A stretch of DNA of 64,000 nt from Sphingomonas cavernae (GTDB taxonomy: Bacteria; Pseudomonadota; Alphaproteobacteria; Sphingomonadales; Sphingomonadaceae): NCBI RefSeq assembly GCF_003590775.1, contig NZ_QYUM01000004.1, forward strand, positions 558,001 to 622,000, given 5' to 3'. Shown here in pieces: positions 43,549 through 53,643 of the stretch (position 1 is the first letter of the stretch; each line of letters opens with the position of its first letter). A program made the translations under genes and the position numbers. The notes under the pieces are model-generated. The model was given only the letters and a program-made list of their open reading frames with translations, did no database searches and was not told the origin of the DNA.

Positions 43549-44490
43549 ATGACCGTGCTCACCCATGATTTCATCAATGCCCGCGAAGCCGAAAGCCCGC
43601 TCGACATCGTTCCCGTCGCCGGGCGCATCGGCGCCGAGATCCGTGGCGTCGAGCTCACGGGCGATCTCGACGACGCGACGATCGCCGCGATCCGCTCGGC
43701 GCTCGTGCGACACAAAGTGATATTCTTTCGCGATCAGGTCGAGCTCGACGACGCGCAGCAGGAAGCCTTTGCCGAACGCTTCGGCAAGCCTGTCGCGCAT
43801 CCTACCGTCCCCGTCGTTCCGGGCAGCAAATATCTGCTCGAGCTCGACTCAAAGGAGGGCTACGCCGCGTCGAGCTGGCATACCGACGTCACCTTTGTCG
43901 ACGCCTATCCCGAAGCCTCGATCCTGCGCGCGATCACCATCCCGCAAGCGGGTGGCGATACCGTCTGGGCCAATGGCGTCACCGCCTATGAGGAGCTGCC
44001 CGAGAGCCTGAAAACGCTCGTCGACGGTCTCTGGGCGCTCCACACCAACGCCTATGACTATGCGGCGACGTTCTCAGGCGCGAGCCGCAAGCAGCTTGAG
44101 CAGCACCGCAGCGTCTTTGCCTCGACCGTCTACGAGACCGAGCATCCTGTCGTGCGCGTACATCCGGAATCGGGCGAGCGCGCATTGCTGCTCGGTCATT
44201 TCGTGAAGAATTTCGTCGGGTTCAACAGCGCGGACTCGCAGCGACTCTTCTCGATCCTGCAGGATCACATCACCAGGCCCGAAAACACCGTGCGCTGGCG
44301 CTGGCGTGCAGGAGATGTCGCGATCTGGGACAATCGTTCGACCCAGCACCGCGCGATCGCCGATTTCGGGCTTCAGCGCCGGACCCTTCGCCGCGCCACC
44401 ATTGCGGGCGACGTACCGATCGCGATCGACGGCAGCCGCAGCCGCGTGATCAAGCCCGAACGCGCGCAAACGCTCGAAGCCGCTGAGTAA
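43549..44490 (+). CDS. TauD/AtsK-family 2-oxoglutarate dioxygenase (second copy)
   Basis: A 313-residue paralogue of the preceding enzyme. The metal motif is H111-x-D113 (SSWHTDVTFVD), the distal His is in STQHRAIADF and the Arg in RTLRRATIAGD. AAGGAGAC precedes the start. The two copies share layout but differ clearly around the substrate loop, suggesting different alkyl-sulfate or sulfonate substrates rather than a recent duplication. A strong terminator follows its stop. Confidence 0.88.
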   Translation: MTVLTHDFINAREAESPLDIVPVAGRIGAEIRGVELTGDLDDATIAAIRSALVRHKVIFFRDQVELDDAQQEAFAERFGKPVAHPTVPVVPGSKYLLELDSKEGYAASSWHTDVTFVDAYPEASILRAITIPQAGGDTVWANGVTAYEELPESLKTLVDGLWALHTNAYDYAATFSGASRKQLEQHRSVFASTVYETEHPVVRVHPESGERALLLGHFVKNFVGFNSADSQRLFSILQDHITRPENTVRWRWRAGDVAIWDNRSTQHRAIADFGLQRRTLRRATIAGDVPIAIDGSRSRVIKPERAQTLEAAE

Positions 44491-44519
44491 CCGGGAAACC
44501 CTCCCTCCCGGAGACCACT

Positions 44520-44559
44520 GGGCCGCGATCCAATCCCCCACGATCGCGGCCCCCTTTTT
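44520..44559 (+). terminator. Intrinsic terminator between tauD-like gene and sulfatase
   Basis: Perfect 11-bp stem GGGCCGCGATC (44520-44530) / GATCGCGGCCC (44542-44552), then CC and five T. It stands between the second dioxygenase and the arylsulfatase, so the sulfatase is either reached by read-through or has its own promoter overlapping this region. Confidence 0.82.
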
Positions 44560-44573
44560 CAAAGGATTCGTCG

Positions 44574-46217
44574 ATGCGTCGACTCAAGTATGCAATTGCC
44601 GTGTTGTCGGTCTGGGCTGGCCCCGCCGTCGCCGAGACGCCCGCCCGCCCCAATTTCCTGATCATCGTGGCCGACGATCTCGGCTATTCCGACCTCGGCG
44701 CCTTTGGTGGAGAGATCGACACGCCCAATCTCGACGCGATCGCCAAACAGGGCGTGCGCCTGACAGCCTTCCACACCGCGCCCACCTGCTCGCCGACACG
44801 CTCGATGCTCCTTTCGGGCACCGACAATCACAAGGCAGGCCTCGGCACCATGGCCGAGCTGATCGCCCCCAACCAGAAGGGAAAGCCGGGCTTCGAGGGC
44901 TATTTGCGGCCCGAGGTCGCGACGCTCGCCGAGCTCCTCGTCGCCGGCGGCTATCGCACGCTCTATTCTGGCAAATGGCATCTGGGACTGACCCCCGCGC
45001 AGGATCCGAGCGCGCGCGGCTTCCAACACAGCTTCACGCTGCTCCAGGGCGGGCATAATCATTTCGGTGTGGGCGTCTCGGATGATCCGATCAAGGGATC
45101 GACGTATCGCGAGAATGGCAAGGCCGTCGCGAAACTGCCCGACAATTTCTATTCCTCCGATACCTTCGCGACCAAGCTGATCGACCAGATCCGTGCGACG
45201 AAAAGCGGTGCCGAGGGCGCCAAGCCCTTCTTCGCCTATCTTGCGTTCACCGCACCGCACTGGCCGCTTCAGGCCCATCCCGAGGACATCGCGAAGTATC
45301 GCGGCCGCTATAACGAAGGTTTTGAAGTTCTCCGCGCGAAGCGGCTCAAGCGCCAGGCCGAACTCGGCCTGATCGACGCCTCCAGGGCGGCGCATCCACC
45401 CGTGCTCAAGAATGGCGGCTGGAACGCGCTCTCTCCCGAGCAAAAGCGCACCGCCGCGCGCGATATGGAGATTTATGCCGCAATGGTCGACCGGCTCGAC
45501 CGCAATGTCGGCCGCGTCGTCGAAGCGCTGAAGGCGACGGGAGAGTATGACAATACCGTCATCCTCTTCCTCGCCGACAATGGGGCGGAGGCGCTCGACA
45601 TCAACGCGACCGAGATGGTCGGCATCAAGGATCGCGCTGCGGCCGCCGACAACAGCTTCGCCAATCGCGGCACCGCGACCTCCTATATCGGTTATGGCCC
45701 CGGCTGGGCGCAGGCGGCGACCGCACCGTCCTGGCTCTACAAGGCCTATGCCACCGAGGGTGGCACGCGTGCCGTGGCCTTTATCAACCACAAGGATTTC
45801 AGTCGCCAGGGCAGCATTGGCACACCCTTCCTCACCGTGGCCGACGTCGTGCCCACCTTCCTCGATCTGGCGGGCGTTCCCGATCACAAGGGGCAGTTTC
45901 AGGGGCGTACGGTCGAACCGATCCGGGGCAAGAGTTGGGTGCCCTGGCTGGCGGGCAAGGCCGAGCGCGTCTACGCGCCGGGCGACGCGATCGGCACCGA
46001 ATTGTTCGGATCGCGCGCACTACGCCAGGGCGACTGGAAGATCACCGATACCGGTGACGGCCAGTGGAAGCTGTTCAACATCGTCGAGGATCCCGGCGAG
46101 ACACGCGACCTGAGCGTCAATCAGCCCGCGCGCCGCGCCGAACTGATCGCGCATTGGGATGCCTATGCAAAGGATGTCGGGGTGATCATTCCCGATCAGC
46201 GGATCTATCGACCATGA
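44574..46217 (+). CDS. Periplasmic arylsulfatase (S1 family)
   Basis: A secreted sulfatase of 547 residues with a signal peptide ending near AVAE. The formylglycine motif is C72-S-P-T-R (APTCSPTRSMLLSG), calcium ligands include D34-D35 (VADDLGYSD), and SGKWHLG carries active-site Lys and His. It hydrolyses aryl or alkyl sulfate esters to the alcohol and sulfate, and resembles the AtsA (S1_4) group. Cys-type maturation needs a formylglycine-generating or anaerobic maturase enzyme, not seen in this window. AAAGGATT precedes the ATG, after a terminator hairpin. Confidence 0.92.
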   Translation: MRRLKYAIAVLSVWAGPAVAETPARPNFLIIVADDLGYSDLGAFGGEIDTPNLDAIAKQGVRLTAFHTAPTCSPTRSMLLSGTDNHKAGLGTMAELIAPNQKGKPGFEGYLRPEVATLAELLVAGGYRTLYSGKWHLGLTPAQDPSARGFQHSFTLLQGGHNHFGVGVSDDPIKGSTYRENGKAVAKLPDNFYSSDTFATKLIDQIRATKSGAEGAKPFFAYLAFTAPHWPLQAHPEDIAKYRGRYNEGFEVLRAKRLKRQAELGLIDASRAAHPPVLKNGGWNALSPEQKRTAARDMEIYAAMVDRLDRNVGRVVEALKATGEYDNTVILFLADNGAEALDINATEMVGIKDRAAAADNSFANRGTATSYIGYGPGWAQAATAPSWLYKAYATEGGTRAVAFINHKDFSRQGSIGTPFLTVADVVPTFLDLAGVPDHKGQFQGRTVEPIRGKSWVPWLAGKAERVYAPGDAIGTELFGSRALRQGDWKITDTGDGQWKLFNIVEDPGETRDLSVNQPARRAELIAHWDAYAKDVGVIIPDQRIYRP

Positions 46218-46243
46218 AGGCGGGAGCGATTCAGTCGGCCGAC

Positions 46244-46471
46244 CTATCCAGCAGCAATGATCGGATGACGCGCTCTCACGCTATCCAGCACGTGCTCAAC
46301 GCGGGCAATTTCGCCGGCACTGCCGACAGGCGTCACCGACCAGTTGCAATGAGGATGCGTCGCAAGGCTGTAAGCTTTGACGCCGCCGACGACGATACGC
46401 CAGCGGCGGCGGTTACCGGCTTCGCGGGTCAAGATTGTGACGAGAAGATCTTGCAGGTCGCTGGCGGTCAT
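46244..46471 (-). CDS. Conserved small hypothetical protein, 75 residues
   Basis: Encodes MTASDLQDLLVTILTREAG followed by RRWRIVVGGVKAYSLATHPHCNWSV and a C-terminal helix ending RHPIIAAG. The pattern of charged and hydrophobic positions and the HPHCNW motif look like a genuine folded protein, and I recall similar short proteins in sphingomonads. Function is unknown. It lies on the opposite strand between the sulfatase and the PAS gene. A 14-codon upstream extension is possible. Confidence 0.6.
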   Translation of the reverse strand: MTASDLQDLLVTILTREAGNRRRWRIVVGGVKAYSLATHPHCNWSVTPVGSAGEIARVEHVLDSVRARHPIIAAG

Positions 46472-46574
46472 ATCGCGGCAGCATGTCGTCTTGAACGCCC
46501 GGCTTTGCAACACCCCGGCCAGATGAGAAGATCAGCAATAGGCTTTTAATCGGATTTCGCTACATATCGCGTCC

Positions 46575-47603
46575 ATGGGGCATCCATTTCATCTGGAGCA
46601 CGCGACGATCGGCCATGGAGCGAAGCTGTCGAGTTCGTGGCAGCTCTCCCACACATGGCCGATCCCTGCCCTCATCCAAACTGCCGACGCCTTGCCCGAC
46701 GCGGCTCCATTCGCGCCAGTTGCGGATTTCGAACAAATGCGGAGCATTGCTGGATTCGGCGCATGGGAGTGCGACCTGAGAGACAATGGCTTGCGATGGA
46801 CCGGCGAAGTATTCGATCTGTTCGGCTTGCCAAAGGAGGCCAGGGTCCACCGCGCCGAAGCCGTCGCGATTTATGACGATGAGTCGCGCGAAGCGATGGA
46901 ATTGCTTCGCGCATACGCGATAAAGCACCGCCGCGGCTTCACGGTTGATGTCCGTCTGGTGCGGCCTGATGGCCAGCACCGCTGGATGCGCCTGACCACG
47001 AGCCTCGCCTGCGAGGGCGGTCGGCCGTCGCGACTTTACGGTACGAAGCAGGACGTCACGTTCGAACGCGCGCGTCGCGAGACATTGAAGGGCACGTCGG
47101 GAACCGACCAGCTCACCGGACTGGCCACGCACACCGCGCTGGAAGCCCGGCTGTCGCAAGCCGCCACAAGCGAGCACCAGTCGCCCGGAGCTCTGCTCGT
47201 GATCGATGTCGAACATATAGCCACGATCCGTCGGGAGTTGGGCGATGCCGCGGGCGACGCTTGCCTTGACACGATTGCGTCGAGGCTTGCCCACGATCGC
47301 GAGGACATACTCGTCGTCGCGAGGATCGACGATTATCGATTCGCTGTCCTTATGGGAGTCTCGTCCGGACCGCGGACGGTTGAGCAAGCGTGTCGACAGC
47401 TCGTGCGTGAGATATCTCGGCCAATTTACTGGCAAGGATATTTGTTGCGTGTCGCTCCGTTGGTTGGAATGGCGCGCGCGCCCGAATCCGTAGCATTCGA
47501 GGCAGAGCTGCTCGTCTCCGTCGCGGTTGCAAGAGCTGAGGCGGCGAAACGGCGAGGCCGCGGGATCGACAAAAAACCGCGAACCCTTTCACTGATCCCA
47601 TAG
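46575..47603 (+). CDS. PAS protein with degenerate GGDEF domain
   Basis: A 342-residue sensor-like protein. A PAS fold spans about residues 55-165 (RSIAGFGAWECDLRDNGLRW, WMRLTTSLACEGG). A diguanylate-cyclase-like domain begins at DQLTGL (178-183), but its active-site loop reads RIDDY (250-254) in place of GGDEF, and the usual catalytic and inhibitory-site residues are missing. It is therefore unlikely to make c-di-GMP and may act as a binding or scaffold domain. There is no TM helix and no EAL domain. Confidence 0.75.
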   Translation: MGHPFHLEHATIGHGAKLSSSWQLSHTWPIPALIQTADALPDAAPFAPVADFEQMRSIAGFGAWECDLRDNGLRWTGEVFDLFGLPKEARVHRAEAVAIYDDESREAMELLRAYAIKHRRGFTVDVRLVRPDGQHRWMRLTTSLACEGGRPSRLYGTKQDVTFERARRETLKGTSGTDQLTGLATHTALEARLSQAATSEHQSPGALLVIDVEHIATIRRELGDAAGDACLDTIASRLAHDREDILVVARIDDYRFAVLMGVSSGPRTVEQACRQLVREISRPIYWQGYLLRVAPLVGMARAPESVAFEAELLVSVAVARAEAAKRRGRGIDKKPRTLSLIP

Positions 47604-47743
47604 CTCGCCTGATATGCGTCCGTCGCAAAATTCGGGCGTCGCTCTCCGTCCACGCGATCTTGCACGCCACATGTGTTCAGGGGCGGGGGCATTCGCTAAT
47701 TTGCGGACACACTGAGGCCCACCGGGTTCGAGGACAACATGGA

Positions 47744-49366
47744 ATGAGCGACCCGGCGAAGGACTTCGGGACTTACGACTATATCATCGCTGGCGCCGGT
47801 TCGGCAGGCTGCCTGCTCGCCAACCGTCTCTCCGCTGATCCGGGAAATCGGGTCCTCGTGCTCGAGGCCGGGGGAAAGGACGACTGGATCTGGTTTCACA
47901 TCCCGGTCGGCTATCTTTTCGCGATCGGCAATCCGCGCGCGGACTGGATGTTCGAGACCGTCGAAGAGGCCGGGCTCGACGGGCGCAAGCTCGCCTATCC
48001 ACGCGGCAAGGTGATCGGTGGCAGTTCAGCCATCAACGCCATGATCTACATGCGCGGCCAGGCCGCGGATTACGACGGCTGGCGCCAGCTCGGCCTGACC
48101 GGCTGGGATTGGGAGAGCGTCCTGCCCTATTTTCTGCGCCATGAGGATCACGTGGCGCCCGACAGCCAATACCACGGCGCGGGCGGCGAATGGCGGGTCG
48201 AGCATCCGCGCGTGCGTTGGGACATTCTCGACGCCATTCGCGCCGCGGGCGCTGCGGCCGGCATAGCCCCTGTCGACGATTTCAATAGCGGCGACAACGC
48301 GGGCTCATCCTACTTTCAGGTCAATCAGCGGGCGGGCCGTCGGGTCAGCGCAGCGCGTGCCTTCCTCAAGCCCGCGCTCAAGCGGTCGAACCTCAGGCTC
48401 GAAACTGGTGTCGAGGTCGAACGCGTCACCTTCGACGGCAAGCGCGCTACCGGCCTGATCTTTCGCCGCGATAACGAGCGCTTCGAGGCTCATGTTCGGG
48501 GCGAGGTCATCTTGGCGACAGGTGCGGTGGGCTCGCCAAAAATCCTTCAGCTTTCGGGCGTGGGCGATCCCGAAGCATTGCGCCGCTTCGACGTACCGGT
48601 CATCCATGAGCTGCGCGGCGTCGGTGGCAACCTGCAAGACCATCTGCAGATCCGTCCCGTGTTCAAGGTGTCCGGGGTGCCCACGCTCAACACGCAGTAC
48701 GCCAATCTTTTCAGGCGCGCAGGCATGGCGCTTGAATATGCCTTGTTCCGCAGAGGGCCGCTGACCATGGCGCCCTCGCAGCTCGGTATGTTTGCGAGAT
48801 CGTCCGAAGACTATGCTACCCCCAATCTGCAGTTTCATTTCCAGCCGCTCTCGCTCGACAAATGGGGCGACGGCCTGCACGCGTTCGGCGCCTTCACCGC
48901 CAGCGTCTGCAATCTGCGGCCGGTCAGTCGCGGCCGGGTGGGCCTGACGAGCGCCGACCCCGCCGCGCCGCCGCTGATCGCCCCCAATTATCTTTCAACC
49001 GACGAGGACCGGCGGGTCGCTGTCGATTCGCTCAAGCTCGCTCGCAGGATAGTGGCGCAGGCGCCGCTCGCCCGGTTCAAACCGCAGGAGTTCCGCCCGG
49101 GATCCGACGTCCGGACCGATGCGCAACTGCTGCACGCGGCCGCCGAGCTGGCCACCACCATCTTCCATCCCGTAGGCACCGCCGCCATGGGACCCGCATC
49201 GGACCCATATGCCGTGCTCGACGAACGGCTGCGCGTGCGCGGTATCGATCGCCTCCGCGTGATTGACGCATCGGTGATGCCCCGGATCACGTCGGGCAAC
49301 ACCAATGCACCGACGCTGATGATCGCCGAGAAGGGCGCGGCGATGGTGCTGGAGGACGGACGCTGA
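47744..49366 (+). CDS. GMC-family oxidoreductase (choline/alcohol dehydrogenase type)
   Basis: A 540-residue FAD enzyme. The N-terminal ADP-binding motif is DYIIAGAGSAGCLLANRLS; GMC signature 1 is in GKVIGGSSAINAMIYMRGQAADYDGW broken by family variation, signature 2 in GAVGSPKILQLSGVG, and the C-terminal catalytic pair in TTIFHPVGTAAMG and MPRITSGNTNAPTLMIAEK (His/Asn). It oxidises primary alcohols such as choline, PEG or other polyols. A betaine-aldehyde dehydrogenase is not adjacent, so the substrate is open. The ATG at MSDPAKDFG is favoured over an upstream frame extension. Confidence 0.92.
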   Translation: MSDPAKDFGTYDYIIAGAGSAGCLLANRLSADPGNRVLVLEAGGKDDWIWFHIPVGYLFAIGNPRADWMFETVEEAGLDGRKLAYPRGKVIGGSSAINAMIYMRGQAADYDGWRQLGLTGWDWESVLPYFLRHEDHVAPDSQYHGAGGEWRVEHPRVRWDILDAIRAAGAAAGIAPVDDFNSGDNAGSSYFQVNQRAGRRVSAARAFLKPALKRSNLRLETGVEVERVTFDGKRATGLIFRRDNERFEAHVRGEVILATGAVGSPKILQLSGVGDPEALRRFDVPVIHELRGVGGNLQDHLQIRPVFKVSGVPTLNTQYANLFRRAGMALEYALFRRGPLTMAPSQLGMFARSSEDYATPNLQFHFQPLSLDKWGDGLHAFGAFTASVCNLRPVSRGRVGLTSADPAAPPLIAPNYLSTDEDRRVAVDSLKLARRIVAQAPLARFKPQEFRPGSDVRTDAQLLHAAAELATTIFHPVGTAAMGPASDPYAVLDERLRVRGIDRLRVIDASVMPRITSGNTNAPTLMIAEKGAAMVLEDGR

Positions 49367-49391
49367 ATATCTGGCACGGGAAGCGCAGGGA

Positions 49392-49781
49392 ATGCGGAAG
49401 CAGGGATTGAAGCTGTATTTTGACGGCGGCTGCCGACCGAATCCCGGAGAGATGGAAACCGCCGTGGTCGCTCGGGGCGTGACCTATCATCGGTCGAATC
49501 TGGGGCACGGAACCAACAACGACGCCGAATGGCTCGCGCTCATACATGCCCTGAACGTCGCGCTGTCATTGGGTGAAACCGAACTCGAGCTGATCGGTGA
49601 CTCGGCCCTTGTGGTCAATCAGGCAAACGGGGTCTGGAAATGCCGAAGCGCTGACCTGCGGACGCATCTCACCAAATTTGAGATTCTCGCCACGCATTTT
49701 TCCCGCATCAGGATCAAGCACATCGGCAGATCCCGGAATCTCGCCGGCATCGCGCTGGCCAGGCAACGTATCGGGCTGTGA
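49392..49781 (+). CDS. RNase HI-like protein
   Basis: A 129-residue RNase H fold protein. Catalytic residues seen are Asp11 (YFDGGCRPNPGE), Glu46 (NNDAEW) and Asp70 (IGDSALVV). The fourth Asp, usual in NxxAD near the C-terminus, is Gly119 here (RNLAGIALA), which may lower activity. Such short, reverse-transcriptase-like RNase H proteins are common in alphaproteobacteria beside the main rnhA. It follows the GMC gene by 25 bp, possibly by chance. Confidence 0.82.
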   Translation: MRKQGLKLYFDGGCRPNPGEMETAVVARGVTYHRSNLGHGTNNDAEWLALIHALNVALSLGETELELIGDSALVVNQANGVWKCRSADLRTHLTKFEILATHFSRIRIKHIGRSRNLAGIALARQRIGL

Positions 49782-49856
49782 TGATGCGACCGCCTTTCCA
49801 CCACGATCGCCATGCCTCGCGCACCACTGGCACCGATCCCAGGTCCGAAACGTGCC

Positions 49857-50990
<1,134 letters not shown>

Positions 50991-51170
50991 TTACGACCGC
51001 CTCTAAGTCAAGCCGCGCGCACAATGCCAGCCGGGTGACGCGGCGCGCCTTGCCTGGCGCTTCCATTTCCCGGTTTCCGGCGGCGATCGTGGCACATGAG
51101 ATATGTGCCTTAATCCGCGAGATGCGACGAACACCCCCGGCTGCAGGACGAAAGGAAGCCGCGGCGAGCG

Positions 51171-52370
51171 CTACCGTGGCGCGGCGCTATAAGCCTCTGC
51201 CTGACGCAGCAATCGCAATACGTTGCCGCTCCACATCTTTTCGAGATCGGCTTCGGAATAACCCGCCGCGCGCAGCCTTTCGGTGACCTTGGGAAGCGCG
51301 CCGATATCCTCGAACCCGCGCAGGCCGCCGCCACCGTCCCAATCGGCGCCGAAGCCGACATGATCGACTCCCGCCACCTCGATGATGTGCAGAACGCTTT
51401 TCATGAAGGCTTCGAAATCGGTGTCCTGGATCGGCTGTTTCGCATCGAGCGCGCGCGTTTCTTTCGTCAACACCGCCTGATCGGCGGGAGAGAGCGATCC
51501 GATATGTTCCAGTCTGGCGAACAGCGCTTCACGCTCGGGGGTGAAGTTCATGGTCGTCAGAAACACGCTGGTGATGCAGATGACCCCACCGGCCGCGGCC
51601 AGCTTGCGAATGCGAACATCGTCGAGGTTGCGCGGATGGTTCCACATCGTTTTGGAGCCCGAGTGCGACAAGATCAGCGGTGTCTTTGACAACGCAAGCA
51701 TCTGATCGAACGCCGCATCGGAGGAATGGCTTGCGTCGATGACCATGCCAAGCCGGTTCATCTCCGCCACCCATTGCTTGCCCAGCGGGCTGAGTCCGTT
51801 CCATTTCGCGGTGTCGGTCGCCGAATCCGCGAACTGGTTGTTTTTGGAATGCACGGGCCCCGCCATTCGGACGCCGCGCCGATAAAATTCGGCGAGCAGC
51901 GACAGATCCTCTCCCAGCGGATAGCTGTTCTCGATGCTGATATAGGCAAAGCGCTGTCCCGCCGCGTCGATGCGTTGCGCGTCGTCGGCACGGGTCGCGA
52001 GCGTAAGCCGCCCCGGATATTTGGCGACCGTCGACAGGATTTCGTCGGACCGCGTGAGCGCGAATTTGCGTGCCGTCGCATAGCCCTGGGGCGTCAACGG
52101 CCCCTGCTCGGTATAGATCACGAAGAACCCGCCATCGAGATCGCCTTCGTCCATCCGTCCCAGATCGACCTGCGCCAGATCCTCTTCATGGCTATGCTTC
52201 TTGCCGAAATCCCAGCCCGGCCGTGCAAAGTGCATCGAGGTGTCGAGATGCGTATCGAGCGTCAGCAGCCGCGCATGGAGCGCAGTTGCGTCAGCCGACG
52301 CCTCCTGCGACTGGGCCATCGCGGGCGTCGACAGGCCGAGCAGCAGCGCAAGCGTCAGGCAATGCTTCAT
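51171..52370 (-). CDS. Membrane dipeptidase (peptidase M19), secreted
   Basis: A renal-dipeptidase-family metallopeptidase of 399 residues with a signal peptide (MKHCLTLALLLGLSTPAMAQ). Metal ligands lie in LLTLDTHLDTSMHF, in the Glu region SIENSYPL, and in VIDASHSSDAAF and LILSHSGSKTMW. M19 enzymes cleave dipeptides, often with a D-residue at the C-terminal position, and beta-lactams. It follows the transporter gene by 122 bp in the same direction and is the last gene of the DUF1611 transcription unit, or has its own promoter. Confidence 0.92.
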   Translation of the reverse strand: MKHCLTLALLLGLSTPAMAQSQEASADATALHARLLTLDTHLDTSMHFARPGWDFGKKHSHEEDLAQVDLGRMDEGDLDGGFFVIYTEQGPLTPQGYATARKFALTRSDEILSTVAKYPGRLTLATRADDAQRIDAAGQRFAYISIENSYPLGEDLSLLAEFYRRGVRMAGPVHSKNNQFADSATDTAKWNGLSPLGKQWVAEMNRLGMVIDASHSSDAAFDQMLALSKTPLILSHSGSKTMWNHPRNLDDVRIRKLAAAGGVICITSVFLTTMNFTPEREALFARLEHIGSLSPADQAVLTKETRALDAKQPIQDTDFEAFMKSVLHIIEVAGVDHVGFGADWDGGGGLRGFEDIGALPKVTERLRAAGYSEADLEKMWSGNVLRLLRQAEAYSAAPR

Positions 52371-52492
52371 GGGGTACTCCGAAAAAAGGTCATTCGCCCG
52401 TCATGTTAACCCGGGCGGCGGCAAAGAACATTGCTTGCAATCGTCGAGCGCTTCATTGACCACCAGTTACGCGCTGTCATGGCCAGTTCCTG

Positions 52493-53620
52493 CTATATTG
52501 CGTCTTCGCGCAGCGTTTCGGATTGGGCTTGTGTGCGCCGTACGAGCCGGACGATGCCGATGGTCAGCAACGGCAGCACGTACACCACGAGGAAGATCGC
52601 CGCGAGCGCACGGTAGCCACTGGCGATCAGCGCGACGAGCCCGAAGCGATCGGCGACGAAAATGCATCCGATCAATAATGTTGCGGCAATCATGCCGCGT
52701 GCGCGCACGCCAAGGTCGCTGCCACGCCGCGCACGCCAGACGGCGGCGATGCGCTCGTTGATCGCGTGAACCGATCCCGTTCCGCTCTCCAGCAGCGCCG
52801 AGAAGATCATGAACTGGAACAGCAGGTGAAACAGCGGCATGTGAAGCTGCTGGAGCATGAAGTCCGACGGCAGCGTTTCCGCTTCGATCCCCGGATAGAA
52901 TGCGATCATGCATACGAAGAACAGCACCGCGGGCGCCATTGCGAGTGGCCCCGCTATCAGCCCCGAGACGATCGCGTCGCGCTGGCTCGTCATGTGGCGC
53001 ATCACCGGCAGGATCACCACCGCGCCGATGATGTTGTAGCTCGCATAGGTGATGCCGCCGAGCGCCCAGCCGTCAGCGGGCGCGGGAATTGCGAAATTGG
53101 CCGCGATCCGGTCACCGAAGCTGCCGAGCGCCAGCACCATGAAGATCGCGTAGACGCCGTAAAGCAGGAAGGAGACATATTTGAACAATGCCTCGACCGA
53201 AGCGTTGCCGAACGCCGCGAAGGCGGCGATCGCGCCCGCCAGCAGTAGCGTTCCCGCAAGCGGCGGCCAACCGAACATCGCAGCCCCGATCGCCCCCGCC
53301 GCCGCGCCGAACACCGACAGGATCAGGATCACGAACAGCACATAGGATATCTCGAAGACGAGCCAGCCTGGCCCCAGCAATCGCACGAAAAAGCTGCGAT
53401 AGTCATAGGCCTGCATCGCACGCGCGAAGGCAAAGGTGACCGCCGCGATCACGCTCCACAGCACCATCGCCAGCAGCATTGCGGCAAGACCGCCCCATGG
53501 CCCGCTTGGCAGGAAGAATTCGGCGATCTCGCGACCGGTGGCGTAGCCGCCGCCGATGACCACGGCCTTGAATGCGAATCCGGGCAGCAGAAAACGCTGA
53601 AACCAGGTCGATGTCGGCAT
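52493..53620 (-). CDS. APC-superfamily-like membrane transporter (YkvI type)
   Basis: A polytopic protein of about 375 residues with 10-11 predicted TM helices, including AFKAVVIGGGYATGREIAEFF, ISYVLFVILILSVFGAAAG and ITYASYNIIGAVVILPVMRH. The discontinuous first helix with GGGYATGRE is typical of YkvI/GerAB-like amino-acid transporters. The start lies 23 bp after the DUF1611 gene stop, so the two are probably co-transcribed. It may import the amino acid or acyl-dipeptide handled by its neighbours. No substrate can be read from sequence. Confidence 0.8.
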   Translation of the reverse strand: MPTSTWFQRFLLPGFAFKAVVIGGGYATGREIAEFFLPSGPWGGLAAMLLAMVLWSVIAAVTFAFARAMQAYDYRSFFVRLLGPGWLVFEISYVLFVILILSVFGAAAGAIGAAMFGWPPLAGTLLLAGAIAAFAAFGNASVEALFKYVSFLLYGVYAIFMVLALGSFGDRIAANFAIPAPADGWALGGITYASYNIIGAVVILPVMRHMTSQRDAIVSGLIAGPLAMAPAVLFFVCMIAFYPGIEAETLPSDFMLQQLHMPLFHLLFQFMIFSALLESGTGSVHAINERIAAVWRARRGSDLGVRARGMIAATLLIGCIFVADRFGLVALIASGYRALAAIFLVVYVLPLLTIGIVRLVRRTQAQSETLREDAI

Positions 53621-53643
53621 ATGTGCGGCGCTCCCCATTATGT

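Noticed and set aside
44559-45887. A 442-codon minus-strand frame over the arylsulfatase
   Set aside because: Shadow frame; the sulfatase has a complete formylglycine motif and signal peptide.
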